A stretch of 64,000 bases of DNA from Bacillota bacterium. Lineage in GTDB: Bacteria > Bacillota > Clostridia > Christensenellales > UMGS416. Numbering within the stretch: position 1 is the first letter of the stretch; every line of letters begins with the position of its first letter. The notes under the pieces were generated by a model, which worked only from the letters and a program-made list of their open reading frames with translations, had not been told where the DNA came from and did not search any database. Below are positions 33,228 through 42,600 of the stretch, piece by piece. Position numbers and translations under genes: made by a program. Location: positions 11,877 to 75,876 of the forward strand of contig JAEYPH010000022.1 of NCBI GenBank assembly GCA_023410875.1. The letters run 5' to 3'.

Positions 33228-33992
33228 TCACACCCGCGCCTTGAGCAGGCGCTTGATGTCGCTGAGCGTGATGAAGCCGATGTCTGGGTCGTCCAGATCC
33301 ACAGCCAAGCGGCTTTCCTCGCCGTCGGCGGCCAAAAAGCGCAGCACCAGCACCCGCGAAAGCTCGGCGCGCAGCTCCTTGCGCCACACCAGCATGCCCG
33401 GCACATATTTCTCCCAGCCGGCCACAGGGTAGACGACATTGGCGGCAAGGCCGCATTCCTCCGGTGCAAAGTCGATGATGAAGAAGCCGGCAATCTCATT
33501 GGGATTGACATCCCGCCGGGGAATCAGCTGCTCAACCAGATCGCCATCGGGCAGCAGCGTGTCCAGATCGGAGAAGTAGGCGTCGTCCTCCAGATAGGCG
33601 GCTACGGGATAGCTCTCGCCGATCAGCGGCCGCTCGCCATAGTTCAGCGTCACATGCTCGCCAGCGGACCGCGCCTGCGAAAGGTTCTTGAGCAGGCGGC
33701 TTAAATACATGAGCCCCGATTGGTTGCCAATGAGCTGTATGCCCTCGGCCTCGTCGAAGCGCAGATGCAGCTTCTCATTGCCGGTGGTGCGCACCGCCAG
33801 CGAAAGCGCCTCCCGCATCAGCTTGGATTGCCCGAGCTTCTCGGCGGCGTGCATCAGGAAATCGTTGTAATGATCGGCGTCGATGTTCAGATCGGCATAT
33901 TCCACGCATTTGAGAAAGGTGCGGCGGCGGTCCAGCTCGCTGCGCATGTCGCAGCCGGCCAGCAGCTCGTCTAAAATGCTGTCAAAGTCCAT
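33228..33992 (-). CDS. Unknown cytoplasmic protein
   Basis: 254 residues, acidic, with no membrane helix or signal peptide. Leu-rich helical N-terminal half (to about 110) and a more beta-rich second half (LNYGERPLIGESYPVAAYLEDD, then GFFIIDFAPEECGL). No family recognised. The ATG at 33992 is preceded by AGGAG with 6 bp spacing; a TTG two codons earlier abuts that site. First gene of a probable operon with the SDR and kinase genes. Confidence 0.7.
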   Translation of the reverse strand: MDFDSILDELLAGCDMRSELDRRRTFLKCVEYADLNIDADHYNDFLMHAAEKLGQSKLMREALSLAVRTTGNEKLHLRFDEAEGIQLIGNQSGLMYLSRLLKNLSQARSAGEHVTLNYGERPLIGESYPVAAYLEDDAYFSDLDTLLPDGDLVEQLIPRRDVNPNEIAGFFIIDFAPEECGLAANVVYPVAGWEKYVPGMLVWRKELRAELSRVLVLRFLAADGEESRLAVDLDDPDIGFITLSDIKRLLKARV

Positions 33993-34020
33993 TTTCAACT
34001 CCTGTTCTCTCTATCCTCCT

Positions 34021-34049
34021 ATTATACCGGGAAACTCCCGCGACGCAAA
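34021..34049 (-). promoter_or_regulatory. Promoter of the unknown/SDR/kinase operon
   Basis: TTTGCG (34049-34044), 17 bp, TATAAT (34026-34021) on the minus strand, 29 bp before the ATG at 33992. Confidence 0.55.
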
Positions 34050-34085
34050 GGACCAAAACAGACACACACTTCCTCCCCCGCTCCC

Positions 34086-34114
34086 TTGCCGTCGCGGGCT
34101 TTGTGTGCTAGGAT
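34086..34114 (+). promoter_or_regulatory. Promoter of the FMN reductase gene
   Basis: TTGCCG (34086-34091), 17 bp, TAGGAT (34109-34114). It overlaps the first codons of a longer reading frame and so supports the later start at 34149. Confidence 0.6.
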
Positions 34115-34148
34115 TCTACCGATTCCAGTCGGAAAGGCGGTGTTATCC

Positions 34149-34703
34149 ATGACGAAACCCATCAAGGTGCTGGCCATGTGCGGCAGCCTGCGCGCAGGCT
34201 CCTACAACCGTATGCTGCTGCACCACGCCATATCCACCCTCGGCGACGGCTATGAGGTAACCATTGCGGACCTGTCCGCCCTGCCGCTCTATAACGACGA
34301 CATGGTGAGCGCTCCGCCACCGGCGGTTCAGGCCTTCGTAGAGCAATGCCGAACGGCTGACGGCTTTTTGATCGCCACGCCGGAATACAACCACTCCATA
34401 AGTGGTGTGCTCAAAAACGCGTTGGACTGGGCCTCCCGCTCGGCCTTTGGCGCGCCGCTGACCGGCAAACCCGTCACTCTCTTCGGGGCATCCAATGGCC
34501 CCGTGGGCACCGCCAGGGCGCAGTTGGCGTTGCGCTCCATTCTCTATATGCTCAAGATGGAGGTCATAGGCCTGCCGGAGGTGCTGGTCGGGTTCGCTCA
34601 GAACAAGTTTGACGAAGATGGACAATTTACCGATGAGACGGGCAGGAAGTTTCTCAAGCAGTTGTTGGATGCGTTTACGGCGAAGTTGCATCACAACATT
34701 TAG
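34149..34703 (+). CDS. NADPH-dependent FMN reductase family protein
   Basis: 184 residues, flavodoxin-like fold. GSLRAGSYN (12-20) binds the FMN phosphate and TPEYNHSISGVLKNALDW is the family signature. Probably an NADPH-dependent flavin, azo, quinone or chromate reductase. Start 34149 follows a GGAAAGGCGGTG site and lies 35 bp after the promoter -10. Single gene ending before the dispersed repeat. Confidence 0.92.
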   Translation: MTKPIKVLAMCGSLRAGSYNRMLLHHAISTLGDGYEVTIADLSALPLYNDDMVSAPPPAVQAFVEQCRTADGFLIATPEYNHSISGVLKNALDWASRSAFGAPLTGKPVTLFGASNGPVGTARAQLALRSILYMLKMEVIGLPEVLVGFAQNKFDEDGQFTDETGRKFLKQLLDAFTAKLHHNI

Positions 34704-34739
34704 TACGACTAACACTTCTGAATCAAACAATAATAGGGG

Positions 34740-34800
34740 CCGAAGGTTTCCAAAGGGCGACCGGAAAGCCCTTTGGTCGCGCCTAGAAGGCGCGAAATCC
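34740..34800 (+). repeat. Dispersed modular hairpin repeat, short copy
   Basis: This 61-bp block has the same three segments as 5915-6066 (inverse strand) without the two extra blocks. It folds as CCAAAGGGC/GCCCTTTGG (nine perfect pairs) plus GCGCCT/AGGCGC. It lies between the FMN reductase stop and the shared terminator. Confidence 0.8.
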
Positions 34801-34821
34801 CTGCCATTTAAGACTACAACA

Positions 34822-34851
34822 GAGGCGGCGTCCGAACCCGGACGCCGCCTC
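34822..34851. terminator. Terminator between FMN reductase and transketolase genes
   Basis: Perfect 13-bp stem GAGGCGGCGTCCG with a four-base loop, followed on the plus strand by GTTTTATAA. It probably works best for the plus-strand gene and may also end the transketolase operon. Confidence 0.85.
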
Positions 34852-34866
34852 GTTTTATAACCCTGA

Positions 34867-36852
34867 TTACTTGTTCAACAGCTTCTTGGCCCTGGCAACG
34901 ACGTTGTCCACGTTGAAGCCGAAGTGCTCGAACACCTGATTGGCCGGGCCGCTGGCGCCGAAGCCCTGCATGCACAGGATGTCGCCATCCAGGCCGATGT
35001 AGCGGTGCCAGCCAAAATCGTTGGCGGCTTCCACGGCCAGGCGGGCGCGCACCGACGAAGGCAGAACGCTCTCGCGGTATTCGGCGCTCTGGCGGTTGAA
35101 AACTTCCCAGGAGGGCATGCTGACCACGCGGGCGGCGATGCCCTGCTCTTCCAGCACGGCGGCGGCCTTGTAGATCAGCTCCACCTCGGAGCCGCTGGCC
35201 AGCAGCAGGATGTCCGGCGTGGGCTTGCTGGCTTCCTTGAGCACATAGGCGCCTTTGAGAGCGGCCTTGCCGGTGCCCTCGTACAGCGGCAGATTCTGCC
35301 GGGTCAGCGCCAGCGCCGTGGGGCCGTTGGCGCTCAGGCCATACACCCACGCGGCGGCGGTCTCGCGGCTGTCCGCCGGGCGGAACAGCGTGAAGCCGGG
35401 GATGCTGCGGATGGAGGCCATCTGCTCAATGGGCTGATGGGTCGGGCCGTCCTCGCCCACGCCGATGGAGTCATGCGTCAGTACATAAACGACCGGCAGA
35501 TTCATCAGAGAGCTTAAGCGCATGCCGTGCTTGAGGTAGTCGCTGAAGATCAGGAACGTGGCCACATAGGGACGAATGCCCCCGTGCAGCGCCATGCCGT
35601 TGCCGATGGCGGCCATGGCATGCTCGCGCACACCGAAGTGCATGTTGGCGCCGGAGCGGTCCTCGGCGGAGAAGTCTCCCTTGCCCTTGAGCTCGGTCTT
35701 GTTGGAGGGTGCCAGGTCGGCGGAGCCGCCCATCAGGTTGGGCACGATGGCCGCCAGGCGGTTTAGCGCGATGCCCGAGGAATTGCGCGTGGCGTCGGGC
35801 TTGTCAAAGGCCATGAAGGCCGGGTCATCCAGCAGGTTCTCCGGCAATGCGCCATGGAACCATTGGTCCCACTGAGCGGCCAGGTCCGGGAACTTGGCGC
35901 GGTAATCGGCGAAGAGGGCGTTCCACTTGTCCTCAGCGGCTTGGCCCTGGGCGCGAACCGTTGCCAGGTGGGCATATGCCTCGTCGGGCACGTAGAATTC
36001 CTTGTCCGCCGGCCAGCCAAGGTTCTCCTTGGTGCACTTGACGTTGTCGGCGCCCAGAGGCTCGCCGTGGGCGGATGCCTTGCCCTGCTTGGCCGGGCAA
36101 CCAAAGCCGATCTCGGTCTTCACGATGATCAGCGAGGGCTGATCGGCGTTGGCCTTGGCGGCGGCGATGGCCGCGGAGATGGCCTCCACATCGTTGCCGT
36201 CCTCCACCTTGAGCACCTGCCAGCCGTAGGCCTGATAGCGCAGGCCCACGTCCTCGCGGAAGGCGATGTCGGTGTTGCCCTCGATGGAGATGTCGTTGTC
36301 GTCATAGAGCACGATCAGCTTGCCCAGCTTCAGCGTGCCGGCCAGCGAGCTGGCCTCGCCGGAGATACCTTCCATCATGCAGCCGTCGCCGACCAAGGCG
36401 TAGGTGTAGTGGTCCACGACCGGATAGCCCTCCCGGTTGAACTGGTCGGCCAGGCGCGCCTCGGCGATGGCAAAGCCCACGGCGTTGCTGATGCCCTGGC
36501 CCAGCGGGCCGGTGGTCGTCTCCACGCCGATGGTGTGGCCATACTCGGGGTGGCCGGGGGTCTTGCTGCCCAGCTGGCGGAAGTTTTTCAGGTCGTCCAC
36601 GGTCAGGCCGTAGCCGAACAGGTGCAGCAGCGAGTAGATGAGCATGGAGCCGTGACCGGCGCTCAGCACGAAGCGGTCGCGATCGGGCCACTGAGGATTG
36701 GCGCCATTGTGGCGCAGGTGGCGGCCCCACAGAGCCCAAGCCATGGGGGCTGCGCCCAGCGGCAGGCCGGGATGCCCGCTGTTGGCCTTCTGTACGCCCT
36801 CGGCCGCCAGCACGCGGATGGCGTTTACGCATAGGGTTTCTGTCTTGTTCAA
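34867..36852 (-). CDS. tkt: Transketolase
   Basis: 661 residues, full-length thiamine-diphosphate enzyme of the pentose phosphate pathway. The N-terminal domain has [13 protein letters not shown] and the ThDP/metal motif GDGCMMEG with a later Asn. The middle domain has the [15 protein letters not shown] motif, and a C-terminal domain follows. Starts 21 bp after the phosphohexomutase stop and ends the operon DUF2461-nitroreductase-mutase-tkt. A full-length tkt suggests the non-oxidative pentose path supports growth on pentoses. Confidence 0.97.
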   Translation of the reverse strand: MNKTETLCVNAIRVLAAEGVQKANSGHPGLPLGAAPMAWALWGRHLRHNGANPQWPDRDRFVLSAGHGSMLIYSLLHLFGYGLTVDDLKNFRQLGSKTPGHPEYGHTIGVETTTGPLGQGISNAVGFAIAEARLADQFNREGYPVVDHYTYALVGDGCMMEGISGEASSLAGTLKLGKLIVLYDDNDISIEGNTDIAFREDVGLRYQAYGWQVLKVEDGNDVEAISAAIAAAKANADQPSLIIVKTEIGFGCPAKQGKASAHGEPLGADNVKCTKENLGWPADKEFYVPDEAYAHLATVRAQGQAAEDKWNALFADYRAKFPDLAAQWDQWFHGALPENLLDDPAFMAFDKPDATRNSSGIALNRLAAIVPNLMGGSADLAPSNKTELKGKGDFSAEDRSGANMHFGVREHAMAAIGNGMALHGGIRPYVATFLIFSDYLKHGMRLSSLMNLPVVYVLTHDSIGVGEDGPTHQPIEQMASIRSIPGFTLFRPADSRETAAAWVYGLSANGPTALALTRQNLPLYEGTGKAALKGAYVLKEASKPTPDILLLASGSEVELIYKAAAVLEEQGIAARVVSMPSWEVFNRQSAEYRESVLPSSVRARLAVEAANDFGWHRYIGLDGDILCMQGFGASGPANQVFEHFGFNVDNVVARAKKLLNK

Positions 36853-36873
36853 GCTAAAGTCCCTCCGTTATGT

Positions 36874-38397
36874 TCATTTATTTAGAAACTTTTCAATGGC
36901 CGTGATATCCAGCCCATCGATGCCGCGCAGCAGCGGGGCCAACTCCCCCGCTATGATCTTCGAGCCGCCGGGGCGGTCGCTCTCGATGTTCAGCGGCATC
37001 ACCGGGTCGTGCAGGCTCATGCGCAGCAGCAGCCAGCCCTTCCCCGCTTCGCTGTTGATGCGGATGCCCTCATGGTTCTCAGCCTCCGGCCGCCAGCCGG
37101 GCATCTGCGCCGCCGTCACGCGCTCCAGCACAGACTTGCCCAGCGTCTTGAAGTCGGCCACCGTGAGCTTGAAGCGCAGCTCCACGGCCTCCACCGGCTC
37201 CGCCAGATCGGCAATCAGATCGGTCAGCTTCTTGCCCTGGCGGTGCAGCGCCGAGAGCTGCACCAGCACCTGGGTGACCAGATAAGCTCCGTCGTCCAGA
37301 AAGTGGTTCTCCCGCAGCGCGCAGTGGCCGGAAGTCTCTATGGCCATGGGGGCGCTGACCCCCTGACGCTCCAGGCGGATGGCCTCGTCGATGACATTCT
37401 TGTAGCCGCGCTTGAAGCGCCGGTGCACACCGCCGCGGGCGGCGATGAAGGCCGCCAGGCCCGTAGACGTGATGCTGTCGGTCACGATGGTGCCGCCGGG
37501 GCAACGCTTAAGCACGATGGCGCTCATCAGCGCCACCAGGCGGTTGCGGTTGAGCTCGCTGCCGTCGGGGGCCACCACGGCGGCGCGGTCACAGTCGGTG
37601 TCGAAGATGATGCCCAAGTCCGCCTTGCTCGAGAGTACCGCGTGAGAGATGGCCTCCATGGCCTCGGGTTCCTCGGGGTTGGGGATGTGGTTGGGGAAAC
37701 GGCCGTCGGGTTCCAGAAACTGGCTGCCGGCGGTGTCCGCGCCCAGCGGCTGCAGCACGGCATCCACAAAGAAGCCACCCACGCCGTTGCCGGCGTCCAC
37801 GATGACCTTGAGGCCCTGCAGCGGGCGCTCGTCACCGGTATGCCGGCGCACCGAGGCAACCAGCGCGGCGGCGTAGCGCGGCATGAAGTCCAAAGAACTC
37901 ACAGTACCAGGTGTGGGCACTTTCCCATCATTGCCTGCGGCGCACACCGCCAGCAGCGCCGAGATGTCGGCGCCCTCCAGGCCACCGTTCTTCGTGAAAA
38001 ACTTCAGCCCATTACGGTTCCATGGCAGGTGGCTTGCGGTCACCATGACGGCGCCGTCGCAATCCAGATGCTCCGGCAGCGTGGTCATATACATCGCCGG
38101 CGTGGAACACAGGCTGCAATCCAGCACGGCTACGCCCTGAGCGGCCATGCCCTGGGCGGCGGCGCGCAGCAGATCCGGCGAGCTTAAGCGGCTGTCGCGG
38201 CCAATGGAGACCGTCAGCTGCCCGGCGGGCTTGCCAGCCTTGCCCGCCAACCACAGCGCGAATGCGCCGCCCAACGCGTGGGCGATGTCCACCGTCAGCG
38301 TGACCGGCTGCCCGGCCATGCCCTCCAGCGCCACGCCGCGCACATCGGTGCCGCTCTTTAGGCTGGGCCAATTTACATTGTTCAGACTAGAACTCAT
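36874..38397 (-). CDS. Phosphomannomutase/phosphoglucomutase family protein
   Basis: 507 residues, alpha-D-phosphohexomutase family. The phosphoserine loop is TASHLPWNRNGLKF (Ser near 122), the metal loop is DTDCDRAAVV and the sugar-binding loop is ETSGHCALREN. A fourth domain is at the C-terminus (about 415-505). The RNGLKF form of the active loop differs from the more common TASHNP and places it in a divergent PMM/PGM-like group. Substrate could be mannose, glucose or another hexose phosphate. Its start overlaps the nitroreductase end by 11 bp. Confidence 0.9.
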   Translation of the reverse strand: MSSSLNNVNWPSLKSGTDVRGVALEGMAGQPVTLTVDIAHALGGAFALWLAGKAGKPAGQLTVSIGRDSRLSSPDLLRAAAQGMAAQGVAVLDCSLCSTPAMYMTTLPEHLDCDGAVMVTASHLPWNRNGLKFFTKNGGLEGADISALLAVCAAGNDGKVPTPGTVSSLDFMPRYAAALVASVRRHTGDERPLQGLKVIVDAGNGVGGFFVDAVLQPLGADTAGSQFLEPDGRFPNHIPNPEEPEAMEAISHAVLSSKADLGIIFDTDCDRAAVVAPDGSELNRNRLVALMSAIVLKRCPGGTIVTDSITSTGLAAFIAARGGVHRRFKRGYKNVIDEAIRLERQGVSAPMAIETSGHCALRENHFLDDGAYLVTQVLVQLSALHRQGKKLTDLIADLAEPVEAVELRFKLTVADFKTLGKSVLERVTAAQMPGWRPEAENHEGIRINSEAGKGWLLLRMSLHDPVMPLNIESDRPGGSKIIAGELAPLLRGIDGLDITAIEKFLNK

Positions 38398-38884
38398 TCC
38401 AGTGTATGACCTCTTCCATAGGTTTTTTCGGGGGGCTGGGCGGCACTTCAGCCGGCACGCCCAGGGCCATCAGCACGACCAGCTCGTGGGTGTCCGGGCA
38501 GCCCAGAAGGCTTTGGATGACTTTGGCGTTGTCCTTGCGGTAGGAGTTGATCCAGCATGTACCCAGGCCCTCGGCCGTTGCGGCCAGTATGATGTTCTCC
38601 GCGGCGGCGCAGCAGTCCTCCACCGGGGTGCACACGTCCTTGCGGCAGAAGATGGCTACGCAGGCCCCCGCGTCGGCGATGTGCCCGCCGTAGGGTGAGG
38701 CTGCGGCGACGGCGTTTTTCATCGTGATGTCATCCACGATGACGAACACCCAGCCCTGGTCATTCATACCCGATGGTGCCTTGGGGCCGCACTCGACGAT
38801 TTTCTGCAGCGTGGGGCGCGGAATGGGCGTGCCGCGATACTTGCGCACGCTGCGCCGGGCTTCCGCGGCTTCATAAACGGTCAT
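38387..38884 (-). CDS. Nitroreductase family protein
   Basis: 165 residues, single-domain FMN-dependent nitroreductase-like protein. RRSVRKYRGTPIP near the N-terminus, APSGMNDQGWVFVIV, and EGLGTCWINSYRK with LMALGVPAE are family features. Probably an NAD(P)H-dependent reductase of unknown substrate. Overlaps the DUF2461 gene by 4 bp (ATGA) and the mutase by 11 bp, so the three are tightly coupled although functionally dissimilar. Confidence 0.92.
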   Translation of the reverse strand: MTVYEAAEARRSVRKYRGTPIPRPTLQKIVECGPKAPSGMNDQGWVFVIVDDITMKNAVAAASPYGGHIADAGACVAIFCRKDVCTPVEDCCAAAENIILAATAEGLGTCWINSYRKDNAKVIQSLLGCPDTHELVVLMALGVPAEVPPSPPKKPMEEVIHWNEF

Positions 38885-39549
38885 GGCTGCACCTCCATCA
38901 TGTTTACAAACTGATACAACCGTTTGTGATCCAGCATCATCCGCTGCAGCCTGCCCAGCAGATCAGGTGAGAAGGCCGCGGCGGATACGGGCTCAATATA
39001 TTCCGTGGAGAAGGACTTTTTGTTGTACCACAGCGCCAGGTCTTCGGCCATGCCGGGGCGCTTGGGTTTGGCGTAGCTCTCGCCCTCCAGCTTATACGCC
39101 CGCAGCGCCGGGTCGGAGATGATGCTGCGGAACAGCTCGGGCTTTGCGTCCACGCGGGCGCGGAAGCGGTTCATGGATTCCACGCTCTGCTCGTAGAAAC
39201 CCAGGCCCCAGCCGATCTCCTCCGGCGTCAGGTAGAAGTAATAGCTCAGCGCGGCGCCGTTGGCCTCGCCCTGGCGTTTGAAGCTCAGCCACAGGTGGTC
39301 GCGGTAGAATTCACCCTTGCTGCGTCGGGCGTCGCGGTAGATGCGTGCGACCACGCGGTTGGGCCGTACCTCGAACTGCGGATCGATGGCCTGCGCTGTG
39401 GGCGCAAGCTCGGTGGCCAGCGCATAGAGCGGGTCCCGCAGGCTGGTCTGGAAGCGCTCACGGTTCTGGTCGAACCACTGTCGGTTGTTGTTGAAGCGGA
39501 TCTCCATCAAGAACTGAAACCCGTCCGCCGGAATGCCGGTGAAGCCCAT
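38881..39549 (-). CDS. DUF2461 family protein
   Basis: 222 residues. FLMEIRFNNNRQWFDQNRERF near the start, RIYRDARRSKGEFYRDHLWLSF, and YYFYLTPEEIGWGLGFY are typical of DUF2461 (TIGR02453-type) proteins, whose function is unknown. Soluble, no signal. First gene of the operon leading to transketolase, with GGGAGGACGC before the ATG and a promoter directly upstream. Confidence 0.9.
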   Translation of the reverse strand: MGFTGIPADGFQFLMEIRFNNNRQWFDQNRERFQTSLRDPLYALATELAPTAQAIDPQFEVRPNRVVARIYRDARRSKGEFYRDHLWLSFKRQGEANGAALSYYFYLTPEEIGWGLGFYEQSVESMNRFRARVDAKPELFRSIISDPALRAYKLEGESYAKPKRPGMAEDLALWYNKKSFSTEYIEPVSAAAFSPDLLGRLQRMMLDHKRLYQFVNMMEVQP

Positions 39550-39573
39550 CGTGCGCGTCCTCCCGCAGCATAA

Positions 39574-39601
39574 AGTATATCAAATCCGCTGTCTATTACA
39601 A
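39574..39601 (-). promoter_or_regulatory. Promoter of the DUF2461-tkt operon
   Basis: TTGTAA (39601-39596), 16 bp, TATACT (39579-39574) on the minus strand, 25 bp before the ATG. Confidence 0.65.
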
Positions 39602-39673
39602 GACATCTTTAGCGAAAGTGTATCTTTCTATTAAATAATGTTAAGAATTCACACTCTACAGCCGTCTGCCGCC

Positions 39674-42600
39674 TTAAGCCAACATATCAAAAATGGAAAC
39701 CTGGTTCTGGTTGGGGATGCCCTCCAGGCAACGGAACTGCCGCAGCACCTCCATGACCGCCGAGGAGATGCCCGCGCGGGTCTTCAGGTCTTCCTGCGAG
39801 AGGAAGGAACCGGCCGCGCGCACCTTTACGATCTTCTCCGCCGCGGTGGCGCCCAGGCCGGGCAGTGCGTTCAGCGGCGGGCGGATCGTGCCGTCCTCGG
39901 TGATCGTAAACTTCACAGCCTCGGACTTGTAGATGTCGATGTTCGTGAACTGAATGCCCCGGGCCATCATCTCCAGCACGATCTGCAGTATGGTCAGGCG
40001 GTTCTTGTCCTTCACGGGCAGCTTGCTCTCCGACTTGGAGAGCTCCTCCACTTGGGACTTGATCTTGTTCATATCCCCCATCATCACCGACGCGTCAAAA
40101 TCGTCGGCGCGCACGGTGTAGTAGGTCGCGTAGTATTCCCTGGGGTGGTGCACCTTGTAATAGGCCACGCGAAGGCCCATCATGACGTAGGCAACGGCGT
40201 GGGCCTTGGGGAACATGTATTTGATCTTCTTGCACGAATCGATGAACCACTGGGGAACCTTTTGATCCATCATGGCCTTTTCCATCTCGTCCTTGAGGCC
40301 CTTGCCCTTGCGCACGTTCTCCATCGTGTCGAAGGCCATCTTGGGGGCCACACCCTGGGCGATCAGATAGAGCATGATGTCGTCGCGGGTGCAGATGGCC
40401 TGCTTGAGCGTCGTGACGCCGTTCAGGATCAGGTCCTGCGCGTTGTTGAGCCACACATCGGTGCCATGGGAGAGGCCGGAGATGCGGATCAGCTCGCTGA
40501 CCGTCGTGGGACGGGTCACGTCCAACATGCCCTGCACAAACTTGGTGCCGAACTCCGGCACGCCGTAGGTGCCCACGTCGCAGCCGATGTCCGCCGGGGT
40601 GACGCCCAGGCTCTTCGTGGATGTGAACAGCGCCATCGTGTCGCGGTCGTCGATGGGGATGTTGACAGGGTCCAGTCCGGTCAGGTCCTTGAGCATCTTG
40701 AGCATCGTCGGGTCGTCGTGGCCCAGGATGTCCACCTTGACCAGGCGGTCATGCAGCGAATCGAAGTCGAAGTGCGTCGTCACGGTGCCGCTTTCCCGGT
40801 CGTCGGCGGGGTGCTGGATCGGCGTAAAGTCGGTCACCTCAAATTCCTTGGGCACGATGATGATGCCGCCGGGGTGCTGGCCGGTGGTCCGCTTGACGCC
40901 GGCGCAGCCCAGCGCCAGGCGCTCCACCTCCACCGGGGGCACCTCGCGGCCGCGCTCCTCCATGTATTTGAGCACATAGCCGTAGGCCGTGCGGTCTGCA
41001 ATCGTGCTGATGGTGCCGGCGCGGAACACGTTACCCTGGCCGAAGAGCTCCTCGGTGAACTTATGCATGACCGGCTGGTTCTCGCCGGAAAAGTTCAGGT
41101 CGATGTCCGGCACCTTGTCGCCCTTGAAGCCCAGGAACACCTCGAAGGGGATGTCGTAGCCGTCACGGCGGTAGCGCGTGCCGCACACCGGGCAGTCGCG
41201 TTCCGGCAGGTCGGGGCCGCAGCCCAGCGCCTGGGAGTCCACGTCCCAGTCGGAATGTTTGCAGTTGGGGCACACATAGTGCGGCGGCAGCGGGTTCACT
41301 TCGGTGATGCCGGTCATCGTCGCGACGAAGCTGGAACCCACCGAGCCGCGGGAACCCACGAGGTAGCCATCAGCCAGCGAGCGCTTGACCAGCGCCTGGG
41401 CGATCCAGAACAGCACGGCGAAGCCATAGGTCGTGATGGAGCCCAGCTCCTTGTCCAAGCGAGCCTTCACGACATCGGGCAGCGGCTCGCCGTAGATCTC
41501 CCGGGCGCGCTTCCAGCTCTGCTCCACGATGAAGTCCTCGGCGCCATCCACCGACGGGGCGTAAAGCTTGTAGGGGGGCAGCGGGTCCACAGCCTCCAGG
41601 CTGTCGGCCAGTTCATTGGGCGCGGTGATAACGACGCGGCGGGCCATGTCCTCCCCGAGCCACGCGAATTCCGAGAGCATTTCATTGGTGGTACGAAAGT
41701 ATAACGGCGGTTGGCTGTCGGCGTCGTCATAGCCCTGGCCGGCCTGCAGGATGCGCCGGTAGCACTCATCCCTGGGCTCCAGGAAGTGGGCGTCGCCGGT
41801 GGCCACCACGGGCTTGCCCAGCTTCTCGCCCAAGGCGATGATCTTGCGGGTGATCACGTGCAGCCCCTCCTCGTCGCGCACCTGGCCGTTGCGCAGCATG
41901 AAAGCGTTGTTGCCGTCGGGCATGATCTCCAGATAGTCGTAGAACGCAGCGATCTCCTCGGCCTGCTTTTCTTGGCCGTTGAGCAGCGCCTGATAGAGCT
42001 CCCCCGCCTCGCAGGCCGATCCCACCAGCAGGCCCTCGCGGTGCTCGGTCAGCGCCCATTTGGGGATGCGCGGGCGGCTCTTGAAATGGTGCAGATGGGC
42101 CAGACTCACAAGTTTATAAAGATTTTTAAGACCCTCACGGTTCTTCACCAGCAGCACGGCGTGGTGTTCGCGGCCCTCGCCGGATTTGGAGAACAAAGCG
42201 TTGAGCTGGTCCAGCTCGGCCTTGCCGTGGCGGCTCTCCACCTCGGCAGCCATGCGCAGGAAGATGCGGGCCGTGGCCTCGGCGTCGTTCACGGCGCGGT
42301 GATGGCCCTCCAGCTTGATGCCCAGCTTCTTGGCCAGCGTGTCCAGCCGGTGGCGGCGCATGTCGGTGTACAGCACCCGCGCCAGCGCCAGCGTGTCCAG
42401 CACAGGGTTGGGGAATTCCAGCGCGAACGCCGCTCCCCGGGTGCGTACAAAGCCCATGTCAAAGGCGCTGTTGTGGGCCACAAGCGTGTCGGCGCCGGCA
42501 AAGGCCTGAAAGCCCTTGAGCGCCTGTTCCTCAGCCGGCGCGTCGCGCACCATGTCGTCGGTGATGCCGGTCAGATGGGTGATGTTGGCAGGAATGGGCT

